64,000 bases of DNA from Thioalkalivibrio sp. ALMg11 (GTDB lineage: Bacteria; Pseudomonadota; Gammaproteobacteria; Ectothiorhodospirales; Ectothiorhodospiraceae), in the NCBI RefSeq assembly GCF_000377905.1, contig NZ_KB898878.1, positions 52,653 to 116,652 of the forward strand, written 5' to 3'. The first letter of the stretch is position 1, and each line of letters begins with the position of its first letter. Shown here in pieces: positions 8,161 to 17,556 of the stretch. The notes under the pieces were generated by a model, which had not been told where the DNA came from, ran no database searches, and was given only the letters and a program-made list of their open reading frames with translations. The position numbers were made by a program, and so were the translations under genes.

Positions 8161-8748
8161 ATGCGCTTCATACGCAATGCTTTGGTCGTGATCGGGTTGC
8201 TGGCACTGATTGGCGTGGGATATGCCATTTTTGCCTTCGAGCCCTACCTGAGTCAGGTCCGCTCGCTGGATTCGCAGGCGCCCAAGGTCTATTCGCAGAT
8301 GGCCCGCACGGTGCTGGAGACCGGCGATGCCGCGGAGGCCATGGTCTACAAGCGCAAGGTGGACGAGGGCCTGGCGGTCGAGGATGTCGAGGATATTCTG
8401 CGCCTGGTGGCCAACGAGCTGAATATCCGCAACGTCGGCGAACTGCCGATGGGCGAGGAGGTACGCAGCGTTACCGGGGAGGACTTTCCGTTCCTGAAGA
8501 TCTATATGTTCTGTGATGTGGCGATTGCAGCGCAGATGGTTCGCCACAGCCCGGCGATGGCTGCGTATCTGCCGTGCCGGATCGTGCTGCAGGAGGATGC
8601 CGAGGGCAATCTGTGGCTGATGACGCTGGATCTGGACCCGATGATCCACGGAGGGCGCCCGCTGCCCGAGGATCTGCGCGAGCAGGCCGTGTTTGTGAAG
8701 GAATCACTGGAGGAAATCATTGACCGCGCCGCCGTCGGCGCCTTCTGA
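8161..8748 (+). CDS. Membrane-anchored DUF302-like protein
   Basis: 195 residues, preceded by AGGAGAG. One N-terminal membrane segment (about 8-27, ALVVIGLLALIGVGYAIFAF) anchors a soluble domain. The C-terminal half (FPFLKIYMFCDVAIAAQMV ... LPCRIVLQEDAEGNLWLM) resembles the DUF302 fold, small alpha/beta domains found beside sulfur-metabolism and sulfur-globule genes in several sulfur oxidisers. Two cysteines (in MFCD and LPCR) could matter. It lies between the ParA-type ATPase and a membrane coiled-coil protein, all on the same strand with short gaps, so one transcript is likely. The DUF302 assignment is by pattern only; the biochemical role is unknown. Confidence 0.6.
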   Translation: MRFIRNALVVIGLLALIGVGYAIFAFEPYLSQVRSLDSQAPKVYSQMARTVLETGDAAEAMVYKRKVDEGLAVEDVEDILRLVANELNIRNVGELPMGEEVRSVTGEDFPFLKIYMFCDVAIAAQMVRHSPAMAAYLPCRIVLQEDAEGNLWLMTLDLDPMIHGGRPLPEDLREQAVFVKESLEEIIDRAAVGAF

Positions 8749-8792
8749 CGGGGGCATCGAACCCGTTTCCATGCATCGACAAAGGGCGTTCA

Positions 8793-9314
8793 ATGAGTGA
8801 CGAGAGTAACAGTGATTTCAACGAGGTCCGCGACGAGGCGGACAAGGCGGATGCCCGCTCGCGGCGTGTGGAGCTGATTGTGTACGCTGCCCTCCTGGCC
8901 TTCGTGGTTCTGGCCATCTATGGCTTCTGGCTGATCACGAGCCTGACTCGGGACGTTAGTCAGCTGACCCAGGAGATCGCCCAGATGACGCGGGTGGTGG
9001 ACCGCGACATGTCCACCATCGCCGGGCACATGGCCTCGATGGACCACCAGATGACCGACATCAACAACACCATGCGGGTCATGAACGAGGAAGTCGCGGC
9101 GATCGCGGGAAATACGCACTCGATGGACGCCAACATCGGCTCGATGACGCGCGATACCAGCGTGATGGCTGGCGCGATCACGGGCATGCAACAGGACATG
9201 TGGAGTCTGAATCGCAATGTGGGGGCGCCCATGGGTATGATGAACATGTTCAACCCATTCACCGATCAGAGCGGTCCGGTCCGGGGTTCGCCGGGGCCGT
9301 ATTACCCGCGCTGA
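8793..9314 (+). CDS. Membrane-anchored coiled-coil protein, possible ParA partner
   Basis: 173 residues. An acidic N-terminus (MSDESNSDFNEVRDEADKAD) is followed by one transmembrane helix (about 28-50) and a long heptad-like helix (about 52-142) rich in Met, Asp, Thr and Asn (for example QMTDINNTMRVMNEEV). The C-terminus is Met/Phe/Pro-rich (GAPMGMMNMFNPF, 144-156) and then Pro/Gly/Tyr. It matches no family I can name. Small coiled-coil proteins next to ParA-type ATPases often act as the adaptor between ATPase and cargo (for example McdB, ParB-like adaptors), which makes this a candidate adaptor held in the membrane. The Met/Phe-rich tail resembles the Met-rich insertion in the adaptor at the start of the window. 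Confidence 0.65.
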   Translation: MSDESNSDFNEVRDEADKADARSRRVELIVYAALLAFVVLAIYGFWLITSLTRDVSQLTQEIAQMTRVVDRDMSTIAGHMASMDHQMTDINNTMRVMNEEVAAIAGNTHSMDANIGSMTRDTSVMAGAITGMQQDMWSLNRNVGAPMGMMNMFNPFTDQSGPVRGSPGPYYPR

Positions 9315-9341
9315 TCACGTTTTTCGACTGACGGAGTCCGC

Positions 9342-10907
9342 ATGTTCAATCGTCCAGGCCCTCGGGTACGCAAGCAGCTCAAGCTGCTCAGCGACCGCCT
9401 TGCCGAAGAGAATCCGGTCCTGAAAGGGGTGGTCGACCCCTTCCGTGATCTGGACCGGGTCGGTTATGCGGCCGGTCTGCTGGATCCCACCGAAGATTCC
9501 TACGCCTTCACCATCTCCTGGTGGCCGATGATCGCCATGCTGGGGACGTTCTCCGCTGGCAAGTCCACCTTCATCAACGAATACGTGGGCATGACTGTGC
9601 AGCGCAGCGGTTCGCAGGCGGTAGACGACAAGTTCACCGTGATCAGCTACGGCGGCAGCGAGCACGTGCAGGAGCTGCCCGGGCTCGCGCTGGACGGCGA
9701 TCCGCGCTTCCCGTTCTACCGCGTATCCGACGAGATCGAGCGGATCACCGACGGCGGCGGGCGTACGGTGGATCATTTCCTGGCGATGAAGACCGCGCGC
9801 TCGGAGCAGCTGCGCGGGCGCATCATCATCGACTCTCCCGGGTTCGACGCCGACGAGCAGCGCGCGACGATCCTGCAGCTGACCGACCACATCATTGATC
9901 TGTCCGACCTGGTGCTGGTGTTCTTCGATGCCCGCCACCCGGAACCGGGTGCGATGCGCGACACCCTGGAACACCTGGTCAATCGCGTGGCCGAGCGCAA
10001 CGACTTCACCAAGCTGGTGTTCATCCTCAACCAGATCGACACCACCTGGCGCGAGGACAACCTGGAAGAGGTCGTGTCGGCCTGGCAGCGTGCGGTGGTG
10101 CGCCAGGGCAATGCCACCGGGCGTTTCTACTGCCTGTACAACGAGAGTGCGGCGGTCGAGATCGGCGACCCGCAGGTGCGCGCCCGCTACGAGGAAAAAT
10201 CCCGGCGCGACCGCCAGGAGATCCACGCCAAGATCCAGGAGATCAGTTCCTCGCGTTCCTACCGGATCCTTGGCTCGCTGCAGGCGATCGCCGAATCCAT
10301 CGAGATGGACGTCATGCCGGCGCTGCAACGTGCGCTCGAGCGCTGGCGCCGCCGTGTCGTGCAGTTCGACGCCGGGATGTTCGCGGTCGTCGCGGTGATC
10401 CTGGGTCTGATTGGCTATCAGTGGACCGGTGGCGTTGCCCCGTGGACCGATGGCAGCGTCTGGCAGTCCATGGGCGACCGCCCGCTGCTGACGGTGTTCG
10501 GCATCGTGGTGCTGGCGATCGTGCTCGGCGGGATTCACTTCTTCAATCGCCGCTGGCTGGCGCGCCGTATCGCACGGACGCTGCCGACCGAGACCCCCGC
10601 CGGTAACTGGCGCGCGGCCTTCGAGAAGAACACGCGGCCCTGGCGCCCGATGATGGGGCGTGCACCGCTGGGTCTGGGGCGGCGCATGATCGGCCGCCTG
10701 CATCAGCTGCGCGACCGCGCCGAGGCTTATATCCAGCGCCTGAACAACCAGTTCGTGGATGCCAGCCCGGTCTCGCGCCAGGGTGGGCGGGCCTCGGCCA
10801 CCGATGTCTACGACCCGAAGGAGCCGGAATCCCCGGCCCCCGATCCGACGCCGGGCACGGATGCGCCCCGCGATTACGCCGAGCCGGAGGCGCCGGAGAA
10901 GCGCTAG
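9342..10907 (+). CDS. EHD/dynamin-like GTPase with two transmembrane segments
   Basis: 521 residues. G1 is GTFSAGKST (68-76), the switch region SQAVDDKFTVISYG (91-104) resembles the PTTDxFxxVMHG region of EHD proteins, G3 is DSPG (164-167) and G4 is NQID (230-233). The GTPase domain (about 40-270) is followed by a helical stretch, two hydrophobic segments (about 345-361 and 382-401), a basic region and a Pro/Glu-rich tail. Eukaryotic EHD proteins and bacterial dynamin-like proteins oligomerise on membranes and bend, tubulate or cut them. Here the protein is an integral membrane GTPase in a cluster with globule-like proteins and a ParA-type ATPase. A role in shaping the membrane around stored sulfur is an attractive inference; general envelope stress repair is the alternative. 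Confidence 0.8.
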   Translation: MFNRPGPRVRKQLKLLSDRLAEENPVLKGVVDPFRDLDRVGYAAGLLDPTEDSYAFTISWWPMIAMLGTFSAGKSTFINEYVGMTVQRSGSQAVDDKFTVISYGGSEHVQELPGLALDGDPRFPFYRVSDEIERITDGGGRTVDHFLAMKTARSEQLRGRIIIDSPGFDADEQRATILQLTDHIIDLSDLVLVFFDARHPEPGAMRDTLEHLVNRVAERNDFTKLVFILNQIDTTWREDNLEEVVSAWQRAVVRQGNATGRFYCLYNESAAVEIGDPQVRARYEEKSRRDRQEIHAKIQEISSSRSYRILGSLQAIAESIEMDVMPALQRALERWRRRVVQFDAGMFAVVAVILGLIGYQWTGGVAPWTDGSVWQSMGDRPLLTVFGIVVLAIVLGGIHFFNRRWLARRIARTLPTETPAGNWRAAFEKNTRPWRPMMGRAPLGLGRRMIGRLHQLRDRAEAYIQRLNNQFVDASPVSRQGGRASATDVYDPKEPESPAPDPTPGTDAPRDYAEPEAPEKR

Positions 10908-10922
10908 GGGTAGGCATGGTGC

Positions 10923-10999
10923 CTCCTCCTGCGCCGGCTCGCAGCAACCAGCACGATCAACGGGCGCGGTTACCGGCCGCAAACGTTGTGCAGGAGGAG
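10923..10999 (+). promoter_or_regulatory. Anti-Shine-Dalgarno pair in leader of small membrane protein
   Basis: CTCCTCCTGC (10923-10932) is the exact complement of GCAGGAGGAG (10990-10999), which contains the ribosome site of the gene at 11004. The 57-nt interval would form the loop. If the pairing forms in mRNA, it hides the ribosome site and lowers translation until opened. Confidence 0.4.
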
Positions 11000-11003
11000 A
11001 ACG

Positions 11004-11147
11004 ATGACCATACTGGCGTGGCTTATGTTCGCGCTGGCCATGATCCTGGTGCCCATCTCGGTATGGGCCAGCATGGCGGCGCTGGGGGTTTGTGCCGGTT
11101 GTGCACTGATCCGCGACTGGCGCAGGGGGCGTCAGGCGTCGGAGTAG
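11004..11147 (+). CDS. Small membrane protein (47 residues)
   Basis: An ATG at 11004 with a strong ribosome site (CAGGAGGAGA, 10991-11000) opens a 47-codon frame ending in TAG at 11145-11147. The product starts MTILAWLMFALAMILVPISV, has one or two hydrophobic segments with a CAGC motif near residue 30, and a basic C-terminus (RDWRRGRQ). It sits between the dynamin-like GTPase and the DsrE2-like gene, about 97 bp after the former. It is too short for family recognition. The strong ribosome site, hydrophobic content and position argue that it is real. Confidence 0.55.
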   Translation: MTILAWLMFALAMILVPISVWASMAALGVCAGCALIRDWRRGRQASE

Positions 11148-11247
11148 TAGGCCGGCCAACCCACGGGCTTTAACCAACTGGGGACGGATTGCGCGCAGGG
11201 GGCTGTGGCGGATCCGGTTCCTGTTACCACTGGAGGAGAAAGTAGAA

Positions 11248-11718
11248 ATGAGTGATCAAAAGAAGATGGCCATCATTGCCACGAAGGGTAGCCTGGACTG
11301 GGGTTATCCGCCCTTCATCCTGGCCTCCACGGCGGCCGCCCTGGGCTACGACTGCGAGGTGTTCTTTACCTTCTACGGCCTGCAGCTGCTGCGCAAGAAG
11401 CTGGATCTTCAGGTGACCTCGCTGGGCAATCCGGGCATGCCGATGCCGATGCCCATGCCGGTGCTGCTGCAGGCCCTGCCGGGTATGCAGAAGATGATGA
11501 CCGTGATGATGAAGAAAAAGATGGCGGCGAAGGGCGTCTCCGATCTGGGCGACCTGCGCGATCTGTGCATTGAGGCCGAGGTACGCATGATCGCCTGCCA
11601 GATGACGGTGGACCTGTTCGACATGGACACCAGCGAATTCATCGACGACGTGGAATACGCCGGGGCGGCCGCGTTCTTCGAGTTCGCCGGCGAGTCCGAT
11701 ATCTGCCTGTTCATCTGA
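11248..11718 (+). CDS. DsrE2-like protein (DsrE/F/H superfamily)
   Basis: 156 residues, preceded by TGGAGGAGAAAG. It has the DsrE-type start (KKMAIIATKGSLDWGYPPFILASTAAALGYD, given here in part), a Met/Pro-rich middle (NPGMPMPMPMPV, about 61-71) and the conserved cysteine in MIACQMT (C117), typical of DsrE2-like proteins. These are proposed sulfurtransferases or sulfur carriers that hand sulfane sulfur to TusA- and Dsr/Hdr-linked oxidation pathways in the cytoplasm or at the membrane. The hydrophobic helix LLQALPGMQKMMTVMM is usual for this branch. It closes the sulfur-globule-like cluster and is followed at once by a terminator. The family is well supported; the sulfur donor is unknown. Confidence 0.88.
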   Translation: MSDQKKMAIIATKGSLDWGYPPFILASTAAALGYDCEVFFTFYGLQLLRKKLDLQVTSLGNPGMPMPMPMPVLLQALPGMQKMMTVMMKKKMAAKGVSDLGDLRDLCIEAEVRMIACQMTVDLFDMDTSEFIDDVEYAGAAAFFEFAGESDICLFI

Positions 11719-11745
11719 ACCGGCGGCGCGCCAGGCGCGCCCATC

Positions 11746-11779
11746 AAGGCCCCGCAGCATCGCGCTGCGGGGCCTTTTT
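11746..11779 (+). terminator. Rho-independent terminator after DsrE2-like gene
   Basis: GGCCCCGCAGC (11748-11758) pairs with GCTGCGGGGCC (11764-11774), extended by AA/TT, loop ATCGC, followed by TTTTT. It marks the end of the first cluster. Confidence 0.93.
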
Positions 11780-11842
11780 CGTTTTTGGAGGTTATTTCCG
11801 GCGGGTCAAAGGCCGTTTCGTGGTGGATAAGAAGCGAAAAGA

Positions 11843-13645
11843 TCAGTCGTGGCCGGCGTACATGGCCTCGATGGCGTTGGCGTAGTGCTTGGTAATGACC
11901 GGGCGCTTGAGCTTCATGGTCGGGGTCAGCATGCCGTTGTCCACTGACCAGGGTTCGTGCACCACGTGTACGTGGCGGATCCTGGCGTAGCCGGGAAAGT
12001 CGCGTAGCTGGTACTGCATGCGCTGGAGCAGGGCGCGCTCGGTGGCGCGCGACAGGCGTCCGGCGGCACTGGGGTCGAGGTCGTGGTCCTCGGCGAAGGT
12101 CGCCCAGGCCTCGGGTTCGGGGACGACCAGGGCGGTCAGGAAGGCGTGGCTGTCGCCGACCACCATGACCTGATCGAACAGGGCATCCAGGGCGATGGCC
12201 ATCTCCATGTCCGCCGGCGGGACCTTCTCGCCGTTGGTCAGTACGAGGATATCCTTCAGGCGTCCGGTGATGAAGATGCGGCCATCGTCGTCGATTCTGG
12301 CCTGGTCCCCGCTATGCAGCCAGCGATCTTCGTCGATCGTGTTCTCGGTCGCTTCCTTGTTTTTCCAGTAGCCGAGCATCACGCTGCTGGAACGGGTAAG
12401 CAGCTCGTCCATCTCGCCGATCTTCACCTCGATACCCGGCAGGGGTTTGCCAATGGAGGCGGGCAGGTTGTCGTCCGGGGTGTTCAGGCTGACCACCGGG
12501 CTGGCTTCGGTCATGCCGTAGCCATGCAGCACCGGCAGGCCCAGGCCGATGAAGAAACGCCCAATCGGCGGCGGCAGCGGGGCGCCCCCGCAAACGGCGA
12601 AGCGCAGCTTGCCGCCCAGGCGGTCCAGCACCTTGTGCGCGACGATGCGCTCCAGCAGTGGCCACAGCAGGAATCCGGGGGACCAGGACGCGCGGCCCTG
12701 CTGGTACTCGAAGCGGCGCCAGCCGATGGTCACCGTGGCCTTGAACAGGCCGCGGCCGATGGCGGATTTCTGCTTCAGGCCGGCCTGGATGCGGCCATGC
12801 ACGCGTTCGTAGATGCGCGGTACCGAGATCAGCACGGTGGGCTGCACGGACATCAGGTCTTCGCCCAGACCCTGGATGGAGCGCGCGAAGGCGACCTCGG
12901 CGCCGACCAGCATGGGCATGTAGTAGCCGCCCGTGCGCTCCATCATGTGCGACAGCGGCAGGAAGGACAGGAAGCGGTCGGCATCCGACAGTGGCCCGGC
13001 GCTGGAGGAGGCGCTGGCGTTGTCGAGGATGTTGCGGTGCGACAGCATCACACCCTTGGGCCGGCCCGTGGTGCCGGAGGTAAACACGATGGTCGCCAGG
13101 GCTAGCGGGTCCAGGTCCGGGCGGTGCACGCGGTCGGGGTCGCCGCGCTCCAGCCAGGTGTCGATGTTCAGCACCCGCGGGTCGTCGGGCTCGCCTTCGG
13201 TGTGGCCCAGGCAGACGATGCGCTTGAGCGAGGGCATGTTCTCGAAGTGTTCGGACAGGCGGCGGTTGTGCACGCTCTCCCCCAGCAGGAGCAGGCGCGC
13301 CTGGGTCTGGCCGATAATGTAGGCGACGTTGTCGGGGCGGTCGTCGGTGTACAGCGGCACGGTGATCAGGCCCAGCTCGGTGGCGGCCTGGTCGAGGGCC
13401 ACCCATTCGCGCGAGTTGCCGAGCATCAGCGCGACGCGTTCCCCGGGCTTGAAGCCTTCCCGGGCCAGCGCGGCCTGCCAGCGATCCACCATCGCGGCCA
13501 TTTCGCCCCAGGTGGTCTGCTTCCATGTTTCGTCGGCGGCGCTGAAGTGGCGATAGGCCGGGGCATCCCGACTCATGGACACACGGGTGCGGAACAGCGC
13601 CGGCAGGGTGGGGGCCTGCTCCGGGGTGATAGTGGTCGACGACAT
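11843..13645 (-). CDS. Long-chain acyl-CoA synthetase (AMP-binding, FadD15-type)
   Basis: 600 residues, a normal length. The P-loop-like AMP-binding motif IVFTSGTTGRPKGVML lies at 186-201, the second motif GYGMTEASPVV near 360 and the hinge region HSGDQARIDDDGRIFITGR near 450, all intact. The enzyme activates fatty acids with ATP to acyl-AMP and then acyl-CoA, at the cytoplasmic face of the membrane, feeding phospholipid remodelling or beta-oxidation. It stands alone on the minus strand. Chain-length preference cannot be read from sequence. Confidence 0.93.
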   Translation of the reverse strand: MSSTTITPEQAPTLPALFRTRVSMSRDAPAYRHFSAADETWKQTTWGEMAAMVDRWQAALAREGFKPGERVALMLGNSREWVALDQAATELGLITVPLYTDDRPDNVAYIIGQTQARLLLLGESVHNRRLSEHFENMPSLKRIVCLGHTEGEPDDPRVLNIDTWLERGDPDRVHRPDLDPLALATIVFTSGTTGRPKGVMLSHRNILDNASASSSAGPLSDADRFLSFLPLSHMMERTGGYYMPMLVGAEVAFARSIQGLGEDLMSVQPTVLISVPRIYERVHGRIQAGLKQKSAIGRGLFKATVTIGWRRFEYQQGRASWSPGFLLWPLLERIVAHKVLDRLGGKLRFAVCGGAPLPPPIGRFFIGLGLPVLHGYGMTEASPVVSLNTPDDNLPASIGKPLPGIEVKIGEMDELLTRSSSVMLGYWKNKEATENTIDEDRWLHSGDQARIDDDGRIFITGRLKDILVLTNGEKVPPADMEMAIALDALFDQVMVVGDSHAFLTALVVPEPEAWATFAEDHDLDPSAAGRLSRATERALLQRMQYQLRDFPGYARIRHVHVVHEPWSVDNGMLTPTMKLKRPVITKHYANAIEAMYAGHD

Positions 13646-13734
13646 GAGGGCCTCGCGCGCTGGGTTCCGATGTCCCGGACGTTAGAGGACGTGTCCATCC
13701 GGGGCAAGCTCGGCCCCGGGGAGGCGTCGTCTGC

Positions 13735-14811
13735 CTAGCGAATCCCCAGCGGGTGAGCGACGGGTTGGTAGGCGATCGCGCCGAGGACCAGGCTGAGACC
13801 GATCAGGGCGATCACGCCGCCCCCGGCCAGGCCCAGGGACGGGCCGATGTAGGTGAGTCGGCCCATGCGCGTCGGGCCCAGCCAGCGGCGGGTCCAGTCA
13901 CGCGCGGAGACGGCGAGGGTCGCCAGCACCGAGACCGTCGCCGCCGTGCCCAGCGACATCGCCAGCACGGCGGCCACGCCCGCCCAGGCCAGGCCCAGGG
14001 CGGTGGAGACCGCCATGATCAGCACGGCGCCGGAACAGGGGCGGATGCCGACGGCCAGCACCGTGCCCCACCAGGTACCACGCTGGTTGGGATCCACGTG
14101 GTGCGGGGTGCCGCAGCCGCAGTGCGCGTCGTGTTCGTGCGAATGATCGTGATCGTGGGCTTGGGCGCGGTGCGCGCAATGCAGCCGCCAGGCATGGCGC
14201 AGGGCGCGAACCATCAGCCACAGCCCGAGCAGCGCGACCAGGGCGAAGCTGGCGATCTCCAGGGTGCGCACTTGGCCCAGGGTGTCGCGGGCCAGCCAGC
14301 CGAACAGGCCGATCAGCACCCCGACCAGGGCGATGGCGGTGACGCCCTGCGCCAGCGCGGAGACGGTGGACAGCAGGATGCCGCGCCGCAGGTTCTGCGG
14401 CTGCGTGAGCAGGTAGGCGCTGATCACCGCCTTGCCGTGGCCCGGGCCGGCGGCGTGGAAGATCCCGTAGAGCAGGCTGACCAGGATGAGCGCCCCGGCG
14501 GTCTGGGCGGTCGGGCCGTCGCGCAGGGCATGCAGGCCCTCGGTCAGGCTGCGGTGCAACTGTCGCTGGGTCTGCAGCATCCAGCCGGTCAGGCGTTCCA
14601 GATGGCCCGGGGGTTCAACCAGCGGGGTCGGCGCCTGATTGCCGCTGGCCGGCGCGTCGCGGTCGGCTGGCGCCTCGGTAGGGGCAGCACCCAACGGGTG
14701 GCCGGTCTCGGCCTGCACGAGTCCGGCACCGCCAAACATCAGGGCTAGCAACAGAAGTCCCCGAAGCAGGTGGAGGGAATGTCGTCGGAACAGGTGTTGG
14801 TCGGTGCGCAT
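13735..14811 (-). CDS. NicO-family nickel/cobalt/metal transporter with His-rich loop
   Basis: 358 residues from the ATG at 14811; a GTG at 14829 is an alternative start, and neither has a clear ribosome site. A signal-like N-terminus (LLRGLLLLALMFGGAGLVQA) precedes a periplasmic segment and about six membrane helices, the first with the family motif GIFHAAGPGHGKAVISAY. A cytoplasmic loop is a metal-binding stretch (AHDHDHSHEHDAHCGCG). NicO proteins move Ni or Co, and those paired with DUF1007 proteins are proposed in zinc uptake. The DUF1007 gene lies 66 bp upstream on the same strand, and a Zur-like box lies just before the start. Zinc is therefore a reasonable alternative substrate. Confidence 0.85.
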   Translation of the reverse strand: MRTDQHLFRRHSLHLLRGLLLLALMFGGAGLVQAETGHPLGAAPTEAPADRDAPASGNQAPTPLVEPPGHLERLTGWMLQTQRQLHRSLTEGLHALRDGPTAQTAGALILVSLLYGIFHAAGPGHGKAVISAYLLTQPQNLRRGILLSTVSALAQGVTAIALVGVLIGLFGWLARDTLGQVRTLEIASFALVALLGLWLMVRALRHAWRLHCAHRAQAHDHDHSHEHDAHCGCGTPHHVDPNQRGTWWGTVLAVGIRPCSGAVLIMAVSTALGLAWAGVAAVLAMSLGTAATVSVLATLAVSARDWTRRWLGPTRMGRLTYIGPSLGLAGGGVIALIGLSLVLGAIAYQPVAHPLGIR

Positions 14812-14814
14812 GGC

Positions 14815-14827
14815 GTTACTGTATAAC
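14815..14827 (-). promoter_or_regulatory. Zur-like box before NicO gene
   Basis: GTTACTGTATAAC on the plus strand (GTTATACAGTAAC on the gene's strand) matches the gammaproteobacterial Zur core GTTATAnTATAAC at 10 of 12 fixed positions and is a near-perfect dyad. It ends 4 bp before the NicO ATG. Zur represses zinc-uptake genes when zinc is plentiful. A single 13-bp match can occur by chance. Confidence 0.4.
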
Positions 14828-14877
14828 ACTCTGAGTGCGGTGTGGTGTGCGCGGCGTCCGGTGGTGAGTCGGCAAGA

Positions 14878-15527
14878 TCAGTCGCATTCCAGCGTGGCGG
14901 TCTCCGCGAAGTGACGTCCCAGGTCGTTGACCGGGCTGCGGTCCGAACGTTCCAGGGTGGCGGCGTAGCGGATCAGCTGCGGGTCGGGTCGGGGCTCGGT
15001 GACGGCGACCTCGCAACCGGGTCGGTTCTCCACGAAGACGATGTCGTCCGGGTCGTGCCGGATCTCGATCCAGTACTCCGGATCGAAGACCCGGTAGGTG
15101 AAGGCGTCACTGGCGGTGATGTCGTGCTCGTCCAGCGGCAGCTCGAAGCGCAGGTGCAGGCGCCGGTCCTCCAGGGTCAGACGCGCGTTGCGGGCCTGCG
15201 GCACGTCCAGGCGCTCGTCTCCCAGGTTCAGTTCGGTGAAGTAGTCGTAGGCAGCCAGGTTTCCGAGCATGCGTTCGGCGGCGTGTTCCAGCGCCGCGTC
15301 GATGCCGGTGGCACCGTCGAGGTCCCGGGTCAGGTCTTCCAGCAGCATGTGGCTGTAGGTCGGGTCGATGCGCCAGGATTGCTCCATGCTCACCAGTTCG
15401 CCGGCATCGTCGAAGACCAGCCCCATGCGCAGGTCGATCCACGCATGCGGGTGCGCCAGCGCGCCGGCCGGGAAGAGCAGGCTCAGCACCACTAGCAGCC
15501 GCACGAGCCAAGGTCGAAGGCCCATCG

Positions 15528-15531
<4 letters not shown>
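14878..15531 (-). CDS. DUF1007 exported protein, partner of NicO transporter
   Basis: 217 residues with an N-terminal signal peptide ([18 protein letters not shown]) and the family's characteristic mature start [30 protein letters not shown]1007 proteins are exported, have a conserved His-x-His near the mature N-terminus that could bind metal, and are almost always encoded next to NicO transporters, as here. The ATG overlaps the cysS stop by 3 bp, so it is probably cotranscribed with cysS and hisI, with the NicO gene downstream. Direct function is unproven; a periplasmic metal chaperone or binding component is the usual proposal. Confidence 0.85.
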
Positions 15532-16936
<1,405 letters not shown>

Positions 16937-16940
<4 letters not shown>

Positions 16941-17377
16941 TGACCGGTGTCCTTGCCGTACAGCGTCTCGGGGGCGATCTCGGGATCGCTGGTAACCACG
17001 ACGGTGTCTTGTGCGACCTGGAGGTAGAAGCAGCTGCGCCGTCCGGTGTGGCAGGCGGGTCCGGTCTGGTCGACCTTCAGCAGAAGAGTGTCGCCGTCAC
17101 AGTCCAGGTGCAGGGAATGCAGCTGTTGCACCTGCCCGGACTGCTCGCCCTTGCGCCACAACGCCTGGCGCGAGCGCGAGTAGTAGCACACGCGTCCGGT
17201 CGCCAGGGTCTCGTCCAGGGCCTCGCGGTTCATCCACGCCAGCATCAGGACCTCGCCGGTATCGTGCTGTTGGGCGATCGCGGGGATCAGGCCGTCGGCG
17301 TTGAGCTTCAGGCGCTCCAGGACTTCGGGGGTCGGGTGGCGCTCGCCACGGGGCTCGCCTTCGAGTTGCTTGAACAT
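16937..17377 (-). CDS. hisI: Phosphoribosyl-AMP cyclohydrolase
   Basis: 146 residues, single-domain HisI without the HisE pyrophosphohydrolase half. Diagnostic motifs are [26 protein letters not shown] and [14 protein letters not shown] followed by [12 protein letters not shown], which supplies the zinc and magnesium ligands. It opens the purine ring of PR-AMP in the third step of histidine synthesis. No other his gene is visible in the window, so the pathway genes are split. It is the first gene of the hisI-cysS-DUF1007 run. Confidence 0.95.
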
Positions 17378-17556
17378 CGCTGGGGTCCGCTTGCGGGAGC
17401 GGCAAAGAATAGCATTTTCGAACCGCGCTCCGAAGCCCGCAAACCGGCCCCGCCTGCCTCGGGTTGCGCTTGTGCCACGGGTGGTCGATGCTCGAGACAG
17501 GACAGATGGCGGGCAGGGAATGCCGGCCGCGTCTCCATGGCGGTCGGAGGAATGGC

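Noticed and set aside
13680..13735. GGGGCAAGCTCGGCCCCGG hairpin between the acyl-CoA synthetase and NicO genes as a terminator.
   Set aside because: Short stem and no U-tract.
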